Shown here piece after piece: positions 14,101 through 27,204 of a stretch of DNA of 64,000 nucleotides (position 1 is its first letter; each line of letters begins with the position of its first letter). The position numbers and the translations under genes were made by a program. Source of the DNA: Campylorhamphus procurvoides. Its lineage: Eukaryota > Chordata > Aves > Passeriformes > Dendrocolaptidae. The stretch lies in the NCBI GenBank assembly GCA_013396655.1, contig WBMV01008223.1, forward strand, positions 132,731-196,730. Direction: 5' to 3'. The notes beneath the pieces are model-generated. The model saw only the letters and a list, made by a program, of their open reading frames with translations. It did no database searches and was not told the origin of the DNA.

Positions 14101-14842
14101 AAGATTGCACATGCAACCTTTGGGTATGCATTCATTTACCTCTTCACATTTTTCTTTTTTCTTTTCTTTATTTTTTTCCCTTCAGCTGTCAATATTTTTC
14201 CTTTAATGTTTTCATCATGTTAATTTTTCATCTGACATGCTACATTTCTCTAAAATGACTAATCCTAAACGTTTTGAATTTTTTAACTAGTAGCGATTTG
14301 ATTTGTCTTTCTAGTTTTGAAAGCAACTCTGGTATTTTCAATTCTTCCATGAATAGGTTTTCATGCCTCTAGTTAAATGATAATCTCAAAATTTCTTACA
14401 GTTACTTTTTTGGTTTTTTTTAAAAATTATGCATAAAAAAGATGGAAAACTTCTCTGGGAACAGAAACTGTCTTCATTTTGTATAGCAACAATTGCATTG
14501 CTAGAGATAAACAAATTAATCCTTTCATATAATAAGGAAGTGGGTTAGCATTTTTTGTGCCAGCTGAGGATTCCACTAAGTCAGAGGATCCTTAAATATC
14601 ACATTAAGGCAACTCTGCTGCCCATTCCTGTCTGTGGTATGTTTTCTAAAGGTAGCGGAGAAGTTTGTTCCCATTGACAGGTCAACCTCTGAACACAGCT
14701 GGGATTTTTTGGGCCTTGTCTTTTCTTGTAATGAAAAACCATTAGATTAACAGAAAGCAAGTTGCACACTGAATTCATGAATGTTTCAAACTAGTTAAAA
14801 GAGGTGGTGTAGCCAGGCTTTTGTTCCCCCTTCAATCTTTCT
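11151..14842. other. AT-rich noncoding stretch
   Basis: No gene is recognised. A strong polypyrimidine tract ending in 'cccttcag' near 14140-14185 looks like a plus-strand splice acceptor, but no coding frame follows it and such tracts are common in this AT-rich DNA. Confidence 0.5.
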
Positions 14843-14884
14843 GAGGTTGACAATTTGAGGTTGACGATTTAAGGTTGATAATTA
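14843..14884 (+). repeat. 14-bp tandem repeat, three copies
   Basis: 'gaggttgacaattt', 'gaggttgacgattt' and 'aaggttgataatta' are three consecutive 14-bp units with one to several substitutions between copies. Confidence 0.8.
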
Positions 14885-17870
14885 AGGAAAAGTTGAGGTA
14901 AGCAGTAAGTATGTAGAATAATTGAAGCACCAGATAATGCAGTGGTCATATTAAGGATTACTTGTTTAGGCTTCTGTCAAGTGAAAGATGATCCAAAATC
15001 TCACTCTTATGTGAGATGCACATTCAAAGTAGATTCTAACCCTAGGGATTTATCAGATTTTCAGAAAATTGATTTGAGTTCTTCTGAACTGTACAAAATA
15101 AATGAGGCTTAAGCATTCTGGATTAAATTTGTACTTGTATTACAGCTGAAAATGGCTTCAGTATACAAATTTATAATTTTACAGGTGGTTAACCTGTAAC
15201 ATGGGCCAAGATTTTATTGCAAAAAAATTAAAATCAAGAGACATCAACTACTGAAACAGATATAATATCTGATTTACAGCTCGCTTTAAAAAATAACATG
15301 TTGGGAAGATGTATTTCTGATTTAACATTGTTTCAGACTTCAATTAACATCAAAAAAGAGTGCAAGCTATGTAGTATCAGTAAGATTCTTAACCTGAGAG
15401 AAATCTTGAGGAAGCAAGTGGTGAATATTAACTTTGCATGAAAATATATACCTAAACTAAGGTGTCAGCAAGAAAGCTTTTTCTCATACACTGTGCTGGG
15501 TGGGGGAAGGGAGAACTGAAAATGAGGAAAGGAACAAACTGGACCCTTAGTGCCAAGCAGCACAAATTGGAGTTAAGATGAATAAGAAGAATCCAAGAGC
15601 TATTAATCGAAGCTCAGCACCTCCAGGGATAAATGATTCTTATGCCTGAAATAGATTTAACTCTCCCCAAACAGTAATCTCACTCCTGAACAGGAAATGA
15701 AAATAAAAGCGAGCTACCTACCAGGCAAGAGCAGTCTCTACCTTCTGAATATTGCAGTCACTCAAGAGCACTGCAGTCAAGAGCTGCTAAATATCTCTCT
15801 CTCAGTCCCCTACTACCAAAGTTTGTGAATGTGAGTGCCTGTGCAATCTTTAACTATAGAGGAATTTTAAAAAGAGATTCTCATTTCTGAGCCCTCAGTT
15901 CTTCCTTGTATCAGTGCTCTGTCATTAATATGTTATTTACATGTTGCATCATTTGCACTGTACTTTCACAAACTGTAGTTACTTCCTCTGCCAACTCTGA
16001 CAACCTAAGAATGATTGCTTCAATTTTGAAATGGAGGCATTCTTAGAAGTTATTATTCCAAAGTTCCAATGGATTATTTACATTTTTAAAGAATGTTAAA
16101 TATGCGGTTACTAACTTAGGTTTAGCTTAGTACTATTAGTTTTCAGATATATTTAATTTAGTTCACGTGGTTTCCTCTTATTTTCTTATTCAAGCAATGC
16201 CAAACATATGTTTAAAAGATGCAATATGTATTTTTGATTTTTTTTTAAAGACGCTTTTGGCTTAGAAGACAATGGATTGTTTCCAGTAGGAGCAGAGTTA
16301 GACAAGTGCTGTGGCATTTGGCAAGTCTAGCCCTAAAAGGCTGTCTTTATTTAGCAGCTAAATAGGGCAGGGAGGAAGCAAGGATCTACTGCTACAATTT
16401 TCTTTCAACCCAGAGTTCTTTTCTGGAAAGGCTTCTTCATCCTTTCCTCAAAAGCCTGTAGTTCATATCTGGCTGTAATTCATATTACAGACATCTTTTC
16501 CTGATTTGTCTGTTTCTACTGGGATTTCATTGCTTTGGATAAATCTAGCTGCAGTGGAGGAAGTGGCAAAATTTTACTTCATTGGCATGAGGATTTCATC
16601 TTCCAGTTCATGTTCCCTAAGCCAGTTCAGGTGCAGCTACTCTAGGAAAGTTGCTGTAGTACACAGTAGCCAGATTCTTCCTTTTTCCTTTTCACTGGAT
16701 GTGTAAAACTATATTTTTATTGATTTGCTAGTTCATTCATGAACCAGTATTATACAGAGAGACTCTGACTGACCCTGATCTGGTATTCCCAAGAGTCTCC
16801 AATTTTGTCTTTTACAGCACGTCAAATATATGATGGGAAGGGAAATTTCTCTTATCTCTGTGGCATAGTCAAGGTTCTAAAGAATGTAGAAGCAGATCTT
16901 AATTATTACATTTTCTGATTGTGTTAGATTGAAAATCAAGGGCTTTCCAACTTTTAACACTTGTTTTCAATCGTCCATGTATTTCAATCTGGACAAAGAT
17001 TACTTCATATCATCTTCAGTTTTCTCTCTCTGAACAAGTTTCTTCTTTTTATGTATTGGAAAAAAATGCTACACTTTCCAAAGAAAATTTTAAAGTTAGT
17101 GCACTCTAAAATGTGTATACACAGGTTGCTCTTGTTTTAATTCTCTTGCTATCATAACAGTTAGTGCTATCATTGTTAGTGGTTTTATTTTGTTAATGCT
17201 GTGTCTGATACTTGAAATTACTTTTTATAGAAATCTCTGGTTAAAAGACTTGAGGTTTTGCTCCTGAGCAGCTGTAATCAGATCAGACCTTATTATATGG
17301 AAAGTTATGGGATCTTTTCACCGAATTTCACCACCTTTGGTACTGGAAGGATTCTACGTTCTGAAACTATAGCTTCTACCTTTGCTTAAATAAGTTTCCT
17401 TAAGCAAACTTCATACCCAGAAATCTATCTATTCCTATTTTCAGATAATTTATGAATATATTGAGCTATCTACTCCTCTGCCCAGAAACCTATGAGAATC
17501 TTTTGACCTTCATTTTCATTTACCATGAAAATGACATTTTTTAATTTATTTTTTTTTAAATATTTATTCATGTGAGGACAGACTTTCTTATCCTCTGCCT
17601 GCCATGGCTGATTTGGACCTTTCGTTTGAGGGTCATAGTAAAATGGTTTTTGAATACCAAATACTTTTTTAAAGTGGATCTGCCTTTTCCACAGCTTGCT
17701 TACACATTTTCAAAGGTTTAATTAAGAAATCTGAGGCAATTCAGTAGACATGCAAGTTTCTAATAAGGAGTATTAGTGTACAGGGCTTGTTCCTACAGAT
17801 CTAGCCCATGCTCTCCACTATATGAATACTCTCTAGCAGAATTTTTTAAAAAGAAATAATGTAATAACCA
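14885..17870. other. AT-rich noncoding stretch
   Basis: No gene or recognisable repeat. Composition is slightly more balanced near 15480-15830 and 16250-16700, but I see no exon-like pattern. Confidence 0.45.
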
Positions 17871-18110
17871 TACTATGAGACGTAGTCAGGATAGAAAAGA
17901 GAGAGAGAGTATGTTAATGTTTGAAGGACCGTGGCAGCAGGACACGACTCAGCACCTGCAGGGCCAGTCGAAACCAGCTTTCCCTGAGGGAATTGGGACA
18001 GTTGTTGAGGTGCTTGCTTCTGGGGCAGAGCAGAGGAAAGGGCTTTGTGTAGATGGAGGCCTGAACAGAGGGAATGGCAGAGGGTAAAACCTGGCTAGAG
18101 AGGTGTAATG
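17871..18110. other. GC-elevated block, unidentified
   Basis: A purine-rich, GC-elevated stretch holds a 70-codon plus-strand frame (17875-18087) and an 81-codon minus-strand frame (17949-18194) at the same place. Neither has a recognisable domain. Two opposed frames at one place are better explained by composition than by a gene. Confidence 0.3.
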
Positions 18111-19198
18111 AGAGCTAGAATGTTTTGTATTTACTGCAGTAAACTGTCCCAATGAGCCCCCCAAGAAAAAAATCATGAAAATATCCCATAGCAAGTACTA
18201 TGCTCTCTTATTTGCTAAACAGTGATCATGTTTTAAGGTAGTTTCACCTCTCATAGGAGATGTCATGCTTTCTGTTAGGATATAATAGCAGAGCAGCACA
18301 TCTCTGATGCTGTATGCAAAGGAAAATGAAAGTTGTGCTCAAGCATAGTTCAGAAATGTCATGTCCTTTCAGGCAAAGCTGAGCAGTTTTGTGAATCTTG
18401 TGAGACTTAGATGCACATGCAAATTTGTTTATATATAACATTCGTTTTTACAATTAATGAGAAATCTGTGCTGAATGTCAAAAGCACATGATTCACTTTC
18501 TCCAACAACACACTTAGAAGAAATGAAATGTATGTTTAACTCATTCCCATACAATGCTTTAAAAAGTGCTGGATTATCTTTTGTGTTTAAGAAATCCAGC
18601 AAAAAAAAAATAAATCTATGTTAAACACATTGATTCTTATGGTGTAAGGACTACAAACATCCACTTTGATTAATAAATTAAAATCTTATTTTAATCAACA
18701 TGACATCAAAGGTAAAGGTAAATTTTAATTTAAATGTGAGCAAAACCATTTTTGGTAACAGTAAAGACAGAAAATTAAATGGCAAAGGCTACTGGAGAGT
18801 GTGCATCAAGTGTGCATTAGGAGGCCAACATCTTCCCAGACTGTTTGTTAGGAGTAGTGTGCTTACTACAATTAGTATCCTGAACAACTCAGAGATGATC
18901 ATAGACACAGCTGTTGTTGTTTAAGGTAGCAAGCACATCAATGACAAGGCAGTAGGTATTGATTTGTGCAGTGACATCCTTCTAGCTATGTCATCTGAGT
19001 GAAAGAAGCCCCCAAATTAACCAATAATAAAGTGTTTGAAGATGTAGTAGTTGCCTCTTGGGACTTGTTCTGGTTAAGGGTAGATACGTCTCCTCTTCCC
19101 ACAGCCATCAATCGTCTTTGAAGGATTGCACACAGGTCTTCATTGGTCAAAAACAAAATGTGAAGTCCAAAAGGACAAAATAGCAGATTGCTGGATTT
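18111..19198. other. AT-rich noncoding stretch
   Basis: No gene or recognisable repeat is seen. Confidence 0.45.
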
Positions 19199-19221
19199 TA
19201 TATATATATATATGTATATAT
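19199..19221. repeat. (TA)n microsatellite
   Basis: An almost pure TA dinucleotide run with one G interruption. Confidence 0.9.
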
Positions 19222-22200
19222 TGAAAATTTCCACATGGGATACTGAAACTTGATCTAACTCTGAATATTCAATTTAAAAAATATTATAAACTGTGAATAA
19301 ATTTTCCTATCTAGGTATTTGAATACAGATGATTTAAATGTGTAGTCCCATTTCCATCAAAATCAGATGTCAAAAATGGTTAGTTGTATCAACTTGATTT
19401 TCTAACTGTTCTGATTGTACAGTCCATTTTTGTCATGGGCCACTGGCTATATAGTACATCAGCTGACTGTATGTAATAAAGGGTAACAGGCCTGGACATT
19501 GTTGATCTTAGAGCAGTAAAAAGCAGTGACCATAAATACTTAATCCACATGAACATCAATGAGAAAATCTGTATGTAAGTAATAATGATATGACATATAA
19601 AATGTTAATCAATGAACTTGAGCTCTAATTTGGAATCGAAGTGTCCCATACTTCGTGAGATACATGGTGAGATTTCTGTTATTTAGTATTATAAAACCTG
19701 CTTATAATCAAACTTTTTACAGTTCTTGAATTATCTTTTTATAAATGTTATATATTATATAAAACACTATATGAGTGAATTCATTCTCTTGCTTTTTTCA
19801 TCTAGATGGGTAAAAAATCCTGTTGATACATAAACTAAGTTTTAGTCAAGCAAATATTCAACTAAATTTAAAAAAGTGGATTTATATTACTGATTTTGAG
19901 ATACAGATGCAATTATAGGACAAGCGTTAATTTAAAAACTGAAAGTATCTTTTTATATATAAACTGCAACTGAAGGTAGATTTATATTTCCAAAAAACCT
20001 CATAACTGCAAAAATGACTGAGGTGAAACAAATATTTGAAAAGTATTTATTGTCTTAAAAATATATGAAATAGTTGTTTGCTCAGTTATTTTCTATAAAT
20101 ATAAATATTCATCACACATTGAAAGTTTACTATTTCCTTTTTTTTTTCCTCAGAGCTAAAGAAAAAATTAGATTCTAGGCCATGGCTCTCAACATCATGC
20201 ACAAATAATCCAGACCAGGAGAAGGAGTTAAAAAATCTTCTACCTTTATTAAAAAAGAAAAAAATCCAAAACTCTTACAACATGTAGAGAGGTATGTAAT
20301 CTTATACTTCCTTGTAATTCTGCTGCAATCAAGGTATTCTCTGAGTAAAACCATATTTTAAGTCTTAAGGATTTTAGAAAATGCAACTGGTCTCTATTAA
20401 CACAATATAAGAATTTTAAAGAAGTGCAATTGCCAAACATGACCCTTTTTTTTTTGCTGACATAATGCTCATTTCTAAACTATAGGAGAATGCTGAGAGA
20501 GGCTTTCTTTATATCTAATTTTCTGTGCATTTAATTTCTTAATAAACATTTTTACTAACCCATTAAAGGCTTCTGTTTTAAAACTACCGGGAAGTCAAGA
20601 GATTTGGAAATTTAAAATCTTATTGATATCTTCATTGTATTAAAAGACTTTGAATAAGGTTATTTATGCACATTTGATGTTTCCCTTACAAGTAAATATT
20701 GAAATTAGAGTCCTTTTCCAGTTTTTCTCTTATACAACGAGGATTTTATGCATTTATATCAAAGGAGAAATTCCTTGGATGAGAACTGAGATGCATGTTA
20801 TCCTACTGGAGTCTATTTTAGTAAAAGCAAATAGGATTTCAGTCTGCCTAAGGTAATTTCGGTTTTGTATTTGGGGGGAGGGAGGGGTGAGGGATGAGGG
20901 GGGCTTTCGTTAATGTTTTATTCTTGTCTCACATTCCATAGTATGGCTCTTTGACCAACTTTATAATTATTAAAAATTTGTATCTGTTACACAATCTCAG
21001 TGTTTGACTCAGTGTCTTTTAGTGTCATATACAGAAAATCAGAATTTTCATCTCAAATCAAGTTCTCTAAGTTCTCAGAACCCTGTTCACTTTTTACGAG
21101 ATCCTTTCGGTCTCTTTGCAATGCTGATTAGGAGGTAACACAGCACATTAGCCTTCTTACTGATCCAGTTTAGGATGGCAGGAACCATTCTCCATAGGTG
21201 CTAGTAATGACTGTGAGCAATCTGAAATGTTTAAATTAATTTGCGTGTAAGGCATCACTCTGGGCATCTTTTAGGTGTAGTTGTGGTTTTCAAACCAGAA
21301 AGTGGAGTAGGCTAGGAATGGGCAGCTGATGCTCGCAGGTCAACTTGGAAGATGACTGAGCTCAGTGTAGCTTTGTAGCAGATTACTTGGGTTTCTGATA
21401 GCTGCAACACAATCTGGAAAGCTGAAAACATGAATAGGGTTAGGTGGTACTGTTAACAGAAAGCCACTGTAATTGAGAGAAAAGAACAGCTTCTGTAGTT
21501 CTGTCTATCTCGCATAAAAAAAAACCCAAAAGATTTTAGGTAGAATAATAGTTGAGAAATTTGAGGTTTTATCCATTGAGTGATTTTGGTGTTTTGTTTT
21601 GTTGGGGTTTTTTTGGCAAATAGGATTTTTTAAATTTCTTGTTTTTGTAATTCGTGGCTGTAGTCTCTTTATATTGGCTGCAAACGTCAACATATAGTGC
21701 TAAAAGGTAAAAGCATTTTAAAAGTGTAGTTGACCACAACTGAATCTTGCCTAATTTGTGAATCATAGTAGGGTACCTATCTTGAAAATTCTTTTATTAT
21801 TGTAAGGTAAGCATTTGATTTTATGCTGAATAAAAGTTAGCTTGCCCTCTCTTTTTAAATTTGTTGTTGTCTGTTTTCTCTCTGTGCCCTATTGTATGCA
21901 GAAAGTGAAATCCACAGGCCTATAGTGGAAGAAGCTAATATTGTCTGTGTCTTTCACTGCTGGCTGTTACAAAAATCAATACAAAAAGCTTATGAGCATT
22001 CTCAGTACCCAATCCAATAGAAAATATGTCCCATTTCTGCAGCTTTTGCAGCACTATTTGAGCTTCCAGGGCATGAAGGTCTGGACATACTTTTTATTGA
22101 ATCAGATCCTCAGTAATGTCTTCATATATTTTTCAAGAAAACTCAGAAGGTACACACTGAAATAAACAGTGAGAATCGTGCAAGTTGATGGTTACACCAG

Positions 22201-22519
22201 AAAGCTTGAATCAGGATGTGAAGACTGAAATCTGTTTGGCTAGCAGCAGTTTCTCCTGCAAAAATGTTTTATTTCTAACATAAGGTATACTATATCTGGT
22301 TATATTAACTTCAAAGAACACAAACATAGTGCCTTTGGTACTGCCTAATTTTAAAAATATATACCTACCAATAAACCAGCTGGAAACACCTTAATAAAAA
22401 TCATCATGGTTAGAAGTTTTATCCTGCCAGCTTTACCAGAACATGTTCCTCCTTACCTTCTTTCCCCCACCCCCCCCACTTTCTGTTTGATACATTCCTT
22501 AAATATTTAAAAATATGTT
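19222..22519. other. AT-rich noncoding stretch
   Basis: No gene is recognised. The part at about 21110-21430 is less AT-rich and non-repetitive but shows no coding frame. A C-rich run is present near 22465-22480. Confidence 0.45.
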
Positions 22520-23279
22520 TTAAACTATTCTTATTTCTAAAAGTCTGATTTGTGTCAGTTCCATAACTGAATGGAAGTGCCTGGAAGATATATATGCAGT
22601 CTGAGAGAAAACAGTTGGCTCATGATAAACATGAGATGAAAGTGATGCTTCTAGGCAGAGATTCAAGAAAATTTCTGGAAAGCCATCCTCCCCGTCAGCT
22701 GAAGACATCAAAACATTCAGCTGGGAAGGAAGTTCTCACTTTTTTCATTGTCTTTATGCATACTTAACATATTCAGCAAATGGTATTTTGTGGAAAATTG
22801 TCTTCTGCATCCTCATCTACATGGACTGAGGCAAAAATTTGTAACACTTCTAATGGCTGAGGAGGAATAGTGCAGACTTCAAAGATGACCTCATTGGCAA
22901 ACATTGGGAAATTGATACTGAGTCCTGTCATAACCATGACTGATGTGAGAGATATACTGCTGTGGTTTGTTGACATAAAATCTGGTGACTATGTTAAACA
23001 AACCTGTAAATGTCTTGCCTTTGCAGTAGCCAGGCAGAGGTACTGAAGAAGCAAACATTTTAACTTCAGACAAGCTGAGAATCTCAATTCTATCACCACT
23101 CAACATGGATCTCCATTTTCTGGATACTTCGTTGGGTCATATTGTTGACATATAAAAGTACAGTTCAACTTCAAGAACTGAAGTGGTTTGTTGACATTTT
23201 CTAGATTTATTTTAACAGTATTACCAATACTGTCAATAATGATGTGTATTTGAAGGTATCTTAACTTCCCAAGGGAGAT
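22520..23279 (-). pseudogene. Candidate decayed protein-coding remnant, unidentified
   Basis: I do not recognise this protein. On the minus strand, four open stretches follow each other with frame changes: about 23279-23103 (59 codons between stops), 23106-22891 (71), 22976-22773 (67) and 22711-22520 (63). Together they cover nearly all of 760 nt. The residue mix looks protein-like, with C, P, D and N spread through it. A 14-nt motif occurs twice, at 22962-22975 and 23183-23196, and reads VNKP in the locally open frame both times ('VNKPLQF' and 'VNKPQQY'). Each copy is followed about 13 to 20 residues later by 'YDPTKYP' or 'YDRTQYQFP', suggesting a duplicated domain about 74 residues apart. 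No start codon, splice pattern or family can be assigned. It could be a decayed exon, a retroposed gene, a transposon protein, or chance frames in a DNA duplication. Confidence 0.25.
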
Positions 23280-23311
23280 TTATTTGACGATATTAAAAAA
23301 AATATAAAAAA

Positions 23312-23352
23312 ATCATAGAATATTTTGAAGTTAGTAAGGTCCAATGCTAACG
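23312..23352 (-). mobile_element. Possible CR1 3'-tail scrap
   Basis: 'aaatcatagaatattttg' followed by 'gttagtaaggtccaatgc' resembles the reverse complement of a CR1 3' end. It is short and diverged, so the call is weak. Confidence 0.3.
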
Positions 23353-23557
23353 GCTAATAAAACATTTAGGAATTCAGTAGTGGAGTAAAAATACTTTATT
23401 TTTTGTTAAGTTGTTCAACATATTTAAGGAATTTGAAAAACATATACATTGTTTACAAGTGTGTTTGCATGTGTGTGGATTATTTTAATTCCTTGAGTGC
23501 TATTTTTTCCTTTTGTCCTGCTGAAATACTTGATCACTAATGCAAAGGTAGCATTTC

Positions 23558-24058
23558 ACAAAATCACAGAATATGCTGAATTGGAAGGGACACACAAGGA
23601 TTATCAAGTTCAACTGTTAACCCTGCACAGGACTATCCCCAAGGGTCACATGATGTATCATCCAAACACTTGAATTCTGTCAGGCTTGGTGCTGTGACTA
23701 CTTCCCTGGGGAGCCTGTTCCAGTGCCCAACCATCCTCTGGGTGAAGAACCTTTTTCTAATATCTAACCTAAACCTCTCCTGACACAGCTTCAGGCCATT
23801 CCCTCGGGTCCTGTCACTGGTCACCACAGAGAAGAGATCAGTGTCTGCCCCTCTTGGTCCCCCTCACATGGAAGCTCAAGACTGCAATGAGGTCTATCCT
23901 CAGTGTCCTCTTTTCCAGGCTGAACAGACCAAGTGCTCTCAGTTGCTCCTCATATGGCTTCCCTTCAAGACCCTTCACCATCTTCATTGTCCTCCTTTGG
24001 ACGTTCTCTAATATCTTAATATCTTTCTTATATTGCCCAAAACTGCACACAATACAAA
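23558..24058 (-). mobile_element. CR1 LINE, 5'-truncated, minus strand
   Basis: The 3' end lies at the low coordinate ('aaaatcacagaatatgctg' then 'aattggaagggac') and the sequence continues through the reverse complement of the RT C-terminal part to about 24058 ('cccaaaactgcacacaatac'), where similarity stops. Pieces such as 'ggggagcctgttccagtgcc' and 'cttccaggctgaacagacc'-like text are hallmark minus-strand CR1. About 0.5 kb of an element several kb long remains, so this is a typical 5'-truncated copy. Confidence 0.93.
23633..24050 (-). pseudogene. CR1 reverse transcriptase C-terminal remnant
   Basis: Two minus-strand frames carry the end of the CR1 ORF2 protein. The upstream one (24050-23838) reads '...ILENVQRRTMKMVKGLEG' and '...LRALGLFSLEKRTLR', matching the conserved '[18 protein letters not shown] ... 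LGLFSLEKRRLRGDLI' region. The downstream one (23827-23633) includes '[18 protein letters not shown]' and '[18 protein letters not shown]', the conserved C-terminal segment. About 10 bp of frame loss and a probable deletion separate the two. The catalytic RT core is absent, so the copy cannot be active. Confidence 0.9.
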
Positions 24059-27000
24059 TGACCTATGATTACTTTGCCTGCAGCTATAGCTTTTTGCCGT
24101 TGCTATTTTTAAGAGACTTTTCTTAAACAATCTTGGTGTCCACCTGGAATTTTGGAAGAAGTATACAAGTATACAATTTGATACACATGAAACATTTTTC
24201 AAAGAATGTTTTTCATCTGCAAAATTACATGACTTAACCTGGTCACTTAGCAAAAGTATCAGTATTAACACTTGTTCCAGTAGGGATAGGTCTTTCTTTG
24301 GAGAACTCCTTCATTCTTTATGGATTTGTGTCTTTAAATACACAAACTGTTTCTTTAGATATGATAGGAATAATACAAATGGAAATGATTTCTTTAAAAA
24401 CCTGTTTTTTTTTTCCTATTATCACTGCTGCCAGTCATTCTCCATTATTCTTTCTCAGGGCTATCATTTCCAGAGCTTTTCTTGTCCCTGGCAATCCCTC
24501 TGTTTTATTTTCTCAGTTCCTCTCAGACAGTTACGCACAGCACAATGTCACAGAATTTCATGTTCTCCCTTGTCAATCCCCAGAAAATCTTTGCAAATGC
24601 TCTAAGACTACTGACAGCTGTGTGTCTTCTGGGTAGTGGCTGTTATTGTTTTGCCCATTCTCAATAAATGGATGGTAATTGTTTCATTTAAGTTGTTCAT
24701 TAGTGTCCCCTGTAAGAAACCTGTGAGTGAGTAACCTCTAATGACATCACCATCTAATGACATCCTGTATATAATACAGGAATATTTCTTATTCATAGTA
24801 TGTTTATAATGTAATGTATTTCAAATGCACTAGATGAAGTACTCTGTGATAAATGTAGATTTTTTTTTGTTAGGTGATGTTTGTTTTAGAGTTATTCAAC
24901 CAAACTTTATGGGACTATATTTCAACCACAGGATTGTTTGTGATCTGATTGTAGGGATTATCATATTGTAAGTATAGGAAACTTGAGCCATTTTGATTGG
25001 TTACAGATGCCATAGCTTTTTTTTTTTTCCATTACCAAACTCCATAAACAAAACTTATATAAACTTGAAATTATTTTGGTTTTGGATGCTCTTAATAATA
25101 ATTTTAAATACTATGTCCAAAGACAAACATCATGAATATATTTGTGAAAATATGAATTTTTATTTTGAATTTTTACTGTAGACTTCTGAAGCAAAAATTT
25201 CAGTATGGGATTTAATAGAAATTGTTGATTAAGTAAACTGTAACATTTTTTGGTAAACATTTTTAATTTGATTTTTCCACACAGATAAATATTTTGATTT
25301 GTATTCTATACAGGGATTTAAATAAGGTAATTATTATTGAATTCAGTTCTTTTTATTGTTCAGCCAGCAGTGTTTCCACAGTTGAAATATTGAATCAATT
25401 TATACAGACATTAGTTCTAAACGGCAAATTTTAGTAGTCAAAACCCCATTTTTCTAAAACAGGCAAAGAAACATAGGAAAAGAACAGCTGAAAGTACTTA
25501 TCTTTATGAGTTATGCTATTTATTCTTCATATAGACGTTGTGTGAATTCATTGTTTCCCATGACTGTATGATGTGCATTATCTGGAATAATAGAAAATAG
25601 GCAAAAATAGGTGAAAATCAACAGCTAAATTTCAGAAGCTATCTAAATATTCTACTACTTTGCATTTTACTTGTGCATTACTTATATATTTATGAGAGTC
25701 CTATTGTGCATGTTCTAGTTGTGTAGTGGACAGATATTTCCCCCTTCTGGTAATAATATGAGACCACTGTCAAAAGAAAAAAAAAAGTATCCAGGAGATG
25801 TGTATATCCTCTGCCTGTGGGAGTGCTCACACGGAAGTAACATTTTATGAAACCACACTGCAGAGTGCAACCTGAAAAATCAAATTTTGTGGTGTGCCAG
25901 AGGAAGAAAGCGTGAACAAACTGACTAGTGTATCTCCTCCTTGGCAGTCTGTTCCTGAGAGATTAGTCTGTTTGGAACTATATCTTTGCACCTTCTACAG
26001 AGAATTATTGCTTTTGCTATCATCAGTGATTCTTTTCTTTAAGCACCTTTGCACCTTTTTTGGTTTTGCACCTAGTCACTGTATCTTTCCAGCTATACTA
26101 GGTAGTTAATGTAAAATTAATATGGCTAAGGTGCCTTTAACACTAAAAATAATATTATATACCAAAAGATAGCAGCAAATTTCACATGATATTCTGCATT
26201 AATCCCCAATTTATATCAAAGAAAAGCAATATGTTTTTGAAAGAATAACTTTCAAGATCAGACTACGCAGTCACGTTACCTAATTGATTGGAGAATTTTT
26301 CATTTCAATTATGACCTTGAAGTCAGTGATGCCTGGAATGCCCCTCAGACCATGTCATGGGTGCTCTAGTAAAGATCTATCGTTAGATCAATTACTAAAA
26401 GCAATGGAACATCTGATCCTACCCTTGAAATTAACCTGGAAAAGTAGGTCAGCACACCTTCAGCTGACACAATGAAGTATTATGCTCTCAATGACCCAGG
26501 AAGGAAAGCACTAATGATTGATGGGAAGAGATATTTAAATGAGAAAGTTGAAGCACACTAGAATTAAGCACGTCAGAATGATCAAGCAACTCAAGACAGC
26601 CAAGTGCCTTCAGATAACAGCAATTTTGGTCAAATCTTATGTGAGTTTATTCCCCTTAAAACAGCAGTCATATTTATAATTAAATTTAAAAGGATTTAGG
26701 TTTCAAAGATCTAACAGTCTTTCAAGATGGTAGCCTTTTCTTTCCTTATTCTATTTTTTCTAATAATTTCTAACTCCTAAAAATTTCTAATAATTTGCCT
26801 TTCATTAACTGTTGTAATCTTTATATGCGATTGAAAGGCTGTTGCCATTTCTTCTGAGTAGTTAAAACCACTAAAAGTAAGATGTCAGAAAAAATTATGC
26901 AGATTATCACTGACATAAGGTTTAAGAAAACTTTTGAGTGTGCTTCAGAGGTATTCTTCTCTGAGTAAAAAAACCCTGAAAAAATTAACAAAGTGTGGTA

Positions 27001-27177
27001 ATACAAGAATATCAGAAAGTAATTTCTAATTATCCCATTGTCAAGAGCTCAGCATGTATTTATAAACAACTTAGAACAGCTTTTTTGGTTCTATGTAGGC
27101 AGCAATGCACCTAACATTACTCTACAAAAGGCTTCATAGACAAACTATATCATTTCTTTCTTTCATTTCCATTATAA
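24059..27177. other. AT-rich noncoding stretch
   Basis: No gene is recognised. The longest frame, 112 codons (24298-24636, +), is hydrophobic and AT-driven with no domain. A 12-bp direct repeat 'tctaatgacatc' occurs twice near 24737-24765. Confidence 0.5.
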
Positions 27178-27204
27178 AGGACCAGGAGTAGTCAGCATGG
27201 ATTC

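Noticed and set aside
14140..14185. Strong plus-strand splice acceptor
   Set aside because: Good polypyrimidine tract, but no exon-like frame or donor follows; such tracts are common here.
24298..24636. 112-codon plus-strand open frame
   Set aside because: Hydrophobic composition follows local T richness; no domain or splice context recognised.
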